Origin: Gracilimonas tropica DSM 19535
GTDB taxonomy: Bacteria > Bacteroidota > Rhodothermia > Balneolales > Balneolaceae
Assembly (NCBI RefSeq): GCF_000375425.1
Contig: NZ_AQXG01000006.1
Location: 16,123 to 80,122 of the forward strand
DNA length: 64,000 bases
Direction of reading: 5' to 3'
The stretch's first letter is position 1. Every line of letters begins with the position of its first letter. The position numbers were made by a program, and so were the translations under genes. Under the pieces are notes generated by a model, which ran no database searches, was not told where the DNA came from, and saw nothing but the letters and a program-made list of their open reading frames with translations. Positions 61,718-64,000 of the stretch are shown in pieces.

Positions 61718-63547
61718 CTAACCCGCTATTTTTAGGTACTTACGGATCTCACTGAGCAATTCTTTCCTGGCTTTTTCAACTTCCGCCCTCTTCAGATCTT
61801 TTGTATTTCCTAATTCTGAGAGTATGAGTTGCTGTTCCCGCTTAGGCCGTACCCGAAGAATTTTTTGCCGCACTTCATCCTTAGCTCCATATAAAGCCTG
61901 AATGAGTTTATCGGTTTCCAAACTTTCGATGCTGTTCTGAAGAATTTCATCATCCATTTTTGGGATATCTTCGAACGCCACAAAGTATTTTCTGATCTTT
62001 TTGGCAAGTTCAAGATCCTGCTCGGCAATAGAGCTTACAAAACCTTCCTGTTCACTGACCGGCATACTGTCGATGGTAGAAAGGATAGACTCCACTCCAT
62101 CTGCAGCCACAAATTTCATATCCGAAACAGAAAGTGCTTTAGATGAGAAATGAGCCGCAACTTTCTTATAAATAGAAACGGGGATATTGTTGATCTTACC
62201 CATCTTCAATACCACGGACACCCTTTTTTGATCCTTCATTTTTTGCAATACATAACTGGATCGTTCTCCCGCTACTTGTGCCAGCAATATCGCGGTCATT
62301 TCATCGGATTCTCCTTTAACCAGATGCATAAGCTGTTGATTAGACAACTGATCCAGGAAATCAAACAAGTTCGACTCCGAATCTTCCTTTCTGCGTTCTT
62401 TTTTCACCCCCTGGATACTTTTTTTGAACTGTTCCACTTCCTCCACTTTTTCTTCGATGGGGATGGTATCGATGTTGGACAATCCAAACTGTATAGAATT
62501 ATATATTTCGTCCTCAAGGTGACTTTCAAGTACATCCATCAGCTTATGGTCCACGCTGTAGATATGGCGAACGGCACGCACTATTCCTTCGTCTTCATCA
62601 TCTTCAACCCATCCTGAGATCAGCTCAGCCACCATACCGGGGTCACTCACACATGCATTGGTGATGTACATCTTATCTTTCTCAAATTGCTGCTGCTTGT
62701 CCCCTTTTATCTCACGAACTTCATTTTTAGCTTCTTCATCTGCACTACTTCCATTCCCCTGTATTTGAGCCGGGAAATTAGGTTCATAAGGATATTGTGA
62801 CAGTTTTTGCTCTTCCCTGGCCGGCTTCCGAAATGCAAGAAATAAAAGAGCTCCTATAAATAAAAGCCCGAGTCCGGCTATTACATACATTAATTGTTTG
62901 GGATCATTCCAGTCGATACCCAAGAACATATTGGGCTCTGATTGCTGTTGGGATTCATCCTGCTGGTCCATCAACTCTCTTCTTAATGCCTGGATCTCCT
63001 CATCAGGCCGGGCAACATCCCGTTCAATTCCCGGAAACACCTTTTCGGTAACTGTGATCACATCACCCCGAAGCAGATCTGCATTTGTGACCATGGCTGC
63101 TGCCTCTTCAATAAACTCAATATCTTCATCTGTATAAGAGGTATCCACCAATACTTTTACGTTCAGTCCGGTGAGCTTATAGCTTGAATCAAAACCCGAG
63201 ATCTTCAAACTGTCCTGCTGATTTTGGCTATTTCGCAGGTTTGGGGGAATCACCGGCAAGCCCGGAAGATTTTCGAGCTCAATACCAGGAGGGGGTTCTA
63301 CCACATCATAGCCCTTGGCTACCATTACCCTCTCCACACTTGCCTTTACATCAACTATATACGTTCCCTTTTCATAATACTCGCGCAAAGAGCGATCCAG
63401 GACTACTTCATAATATTGTTCATATTTGGTAGCCTCTTCGGTTTCATCCGGAGAAGAAGAACGGTTGCCGGGAGTTTGAGCTTCCGCAGTAAGCGAAAAC
63501 AGTATCATTACCCCGGTAAGTAAAATCCCAATACGTACCCGATTCAT
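61718..63547 (-). CDS. Single-chain FliF(RBM3)-FliG-like rotor protein
   Basis: From the ATG at 63547 the protein has 609 residues; a TTG at 63595 would hide the signal peptide (RIGILLTGVMILFSLTAEAQ). Residues about 45-175 match the third ring-building motif of FliF: VVLDRSLREYYEKGTYIVDV, an inserted proline-rich segment, then NVKVLVDTSYTDEDIEFIEE and NADLLRGDVITVTEKVFPG. One membrane helix is at about 219-239. The cytosolic part begins with a FliF-tail-like VSDPGMVAELISGWVED (about 300-316) and continues as FliG: a helical N part, a middle part with GESDEMTAILLAQVAGERSS, and a C part with AKKIRKYFVAFEDIPKMDDE and LIQALYGAKDEVRQKIL. RBM1 and RBM2 are missing. It leads the operon. Confidence 0.8.
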   Translation of the reverse strand: MNRVRIGILLTGVMILFSLTAEAQTPGNRSSSPDETEEATKYEQYYEVVLDRSLREYYEKGTYIVDVKASVERVMVAKGYDVVEPPPGIELENLPGLPVIPPNLRNSQNQQDSLKISGFDSSYKLTGLNVKVLVDTSYTDEDIEFIEEAAAMVTNADLLRGDVITVTEKVFPGIERDVARPDEEIQALRRELMDQQDESQQQSEPNMFLGIDWNDPKQLMYVIAGLGLLFIGALLFLAFRKPAREEQKLSQYPYEPNFPAQIQGNGSSADEEAKNEVREIKGDKQQQFEKDKMYITNACVSDPGMVAELISGWVEDDEDEGIVRAVRHIYSVDHKLMDVLESHLEDEIYNSIQFGLSNIDTIPIEEKVEEVEQFKKSIQGVKKERRKEDSESNLFDFLDQLSNQQLMHLVKGESDEMTAILLAQVAGERSSYVLQKMKDQKRVSVVLKMGKINNIPVSIYKKVAAHFSSKALSVSDMKFVAADGVESILSTIDSMPVSEQEGFVSSIAEQDLELAKKIRKYFVAFEDIPKMDDEILQNSIESLETDKLIQALYGAKDEVRQKILRVRPKREQQLILSELGNTKDLKRAEVEKARKELLSEIRKYLKIAG

Positions 63548-63726
63548 AGCAAATGTTTTAAGGTTAATTAAGCACGTCGTACCCTGTAATATCAATCATG
63601 CAGATTATAAGATACTTATCCACATTTCACAAGTATAAATTGCAAAGCATTAAAGCTAATATTTTCTATTACTTTAAAGGAAAATGTATCATGGAATAAA
63701 TATTTATCAACATTTATAAAGCATAA

Positions 63727-63756
63727 AAAAGCCGAACTCTTTCGAATTCGGCTTTT
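63727..63756. terminator. Bidirectional terminator upstream of the motor operon
   Basis: AAAAGCCGAA and TTCGGCTTTT form a perfect 10-bp stem round CTCTTTCGAA. On the minus strand it ends transcription from the gene at 63878-64000, so the motor operon should have its own promoter within 63548-63726. No clear promoter box was found there. Confidence 0.8.
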
Positions 63757-63877
63757 AATGAAATCTACACTGCACAGTGTGTTTGCAGTGAATTTGTACC
63801 CATAACCCTACCGTCAATCCTTACCTCTTTTAGGGGCTGCAGAAAATTTATTTTATGAGGGTCATTTTTTTTGATGA

Positions 63878-64000
63878 CTATTTCCCGCCTGTTAACTCCC
63901 CAACCGCCCGTAAATATTCTTTATTCATCGTAGGCTCATGCTGAAAACTTTCTCCGTTCCAGTAGAGAAGGGAGTCTTTGAAGGTTTCTAAATATTTCCC
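63878..64000 (-). CDS. C-terminal end of an unidentified protein (5' end beyond window)
   Basis: The minus strand from the window edge reads 40 codons and a TAG at 63880-63878. The peptide contains YLETFKDSLLYWNGESFQHE and ends YLRAVGELTGGK. Codon pattern and a stop followed by a terminator (63727-63756) support a real gene. I do not recognise the family from this piece. It is the gene directly upstream of the motor operon but is separated from it by the terminator. Confidence 0.5.
   Translation of the reverse strand, partial: GKYLETFKDSLLYWNGESFQHEPTMNKEYLRAVGELTGGK

Noticed and set aside
63616..63712. TTATCCACA (63616-63624) and TTATCAACA (63704-63712), which match DnaA boxes
   Set aside because: Only two scattered matches, no dnaA, dnaN or AT-rich unwinding region; TTATCAACA also occurs in the 55 kb repeats. 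Not enough for an origin.

Overview
This window looks like a chromosomal segment of a Gram-negative bacterium of the Bacteroidota/Balneolota-Rhodothermota group, possibly Balneolales. The reasons are moderate GC content, weak Shine-Dalgarno signals with a few TAnnTTTG-type -7 boxes, methylmalonyl-CoA mutase as a split MutA/MutB pair, a YpdA-type (bacillithiol) reductase, six-bladed-propeller and DUF481 envelope proteins, and many palindromic intergenic repeats typical of that group. The assignment is inference; there is no rRNA, and the only RNA gene is one tRNA-Val(UAC).

Layout. 1-80 is the start of an HPr gene cut by the window edge. 252-10867 holds gatC, a YfhO-type membrane protein and a surface-polysaccharide cluster (two GT4 enzymes, WecB epimerase, GT2, sulfotransferase, DegT aminotransferase, Wzx-type flippase). 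hisS follows at 11 kb. 12.7-19.5 kb is an ion and solute transport block in which every transporter carries a cytosolic regulatory module (EIIA plus TrkA-C, TrkA-N, or two Usp domains). 19.5-25.3 kb has a TIM-barrel protein behind a possibly structured leader, lysA, a MazF-like toxin with ribbon-helix-helix antitoxin, a BaiN/HI0933-like flavoprotein and aspartate kinase. 25.5-34.5 kb is rich in sensor proteins (REC-like, PAS and GAF kinases, a hybrid kinase, a PAS-only protein), with sufE between them. 35.4-41.7 kb and 53.8-58.2 kb are acyl-CoA and propionate catabolism: acyl-CoA dehydrogenase, MutA, MutB, MeaB, and the FadI/FadJ pair. Between them lie an S15 peptidase, mdh, ypdA, envelope and lipid genes, and an AT-rich HEPN-like gene beside the tRNA.

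The most interesting region is 58421-63547, a tight minus-strand five-gene operon. It encodes a single-chain rotor-like protein (signal peptide, FliF RBM3-like periplasmic region, membrane helix, FliG-like cytosolic part), a CsgG/FlgO-like protein with a probable beta-barrel C-terminus, a TPR-like lipoprotein, MotA and MotB with its ion-binding Asp. No rod, hook, filament or flagellar export gene is visible. This is what a minimal, non-flagellar rotary motor coupled to the outer membrane would look like.

A second theme is two DUF559 (Vsr-fold nuclease) genes, at 44.3 and 55.4 kb, each enclosed by direct repeats built of palindromes whose right-hand copy begins at the gene's stop codon. One copy is broken by an extra A in an A8 tract; the other sits between fadI and fadJ. 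Several other hairpin repeats (40.4, 41.9, 46.1, 48.1, 50.7, 58.2 kb) occupy intergenic gaps.
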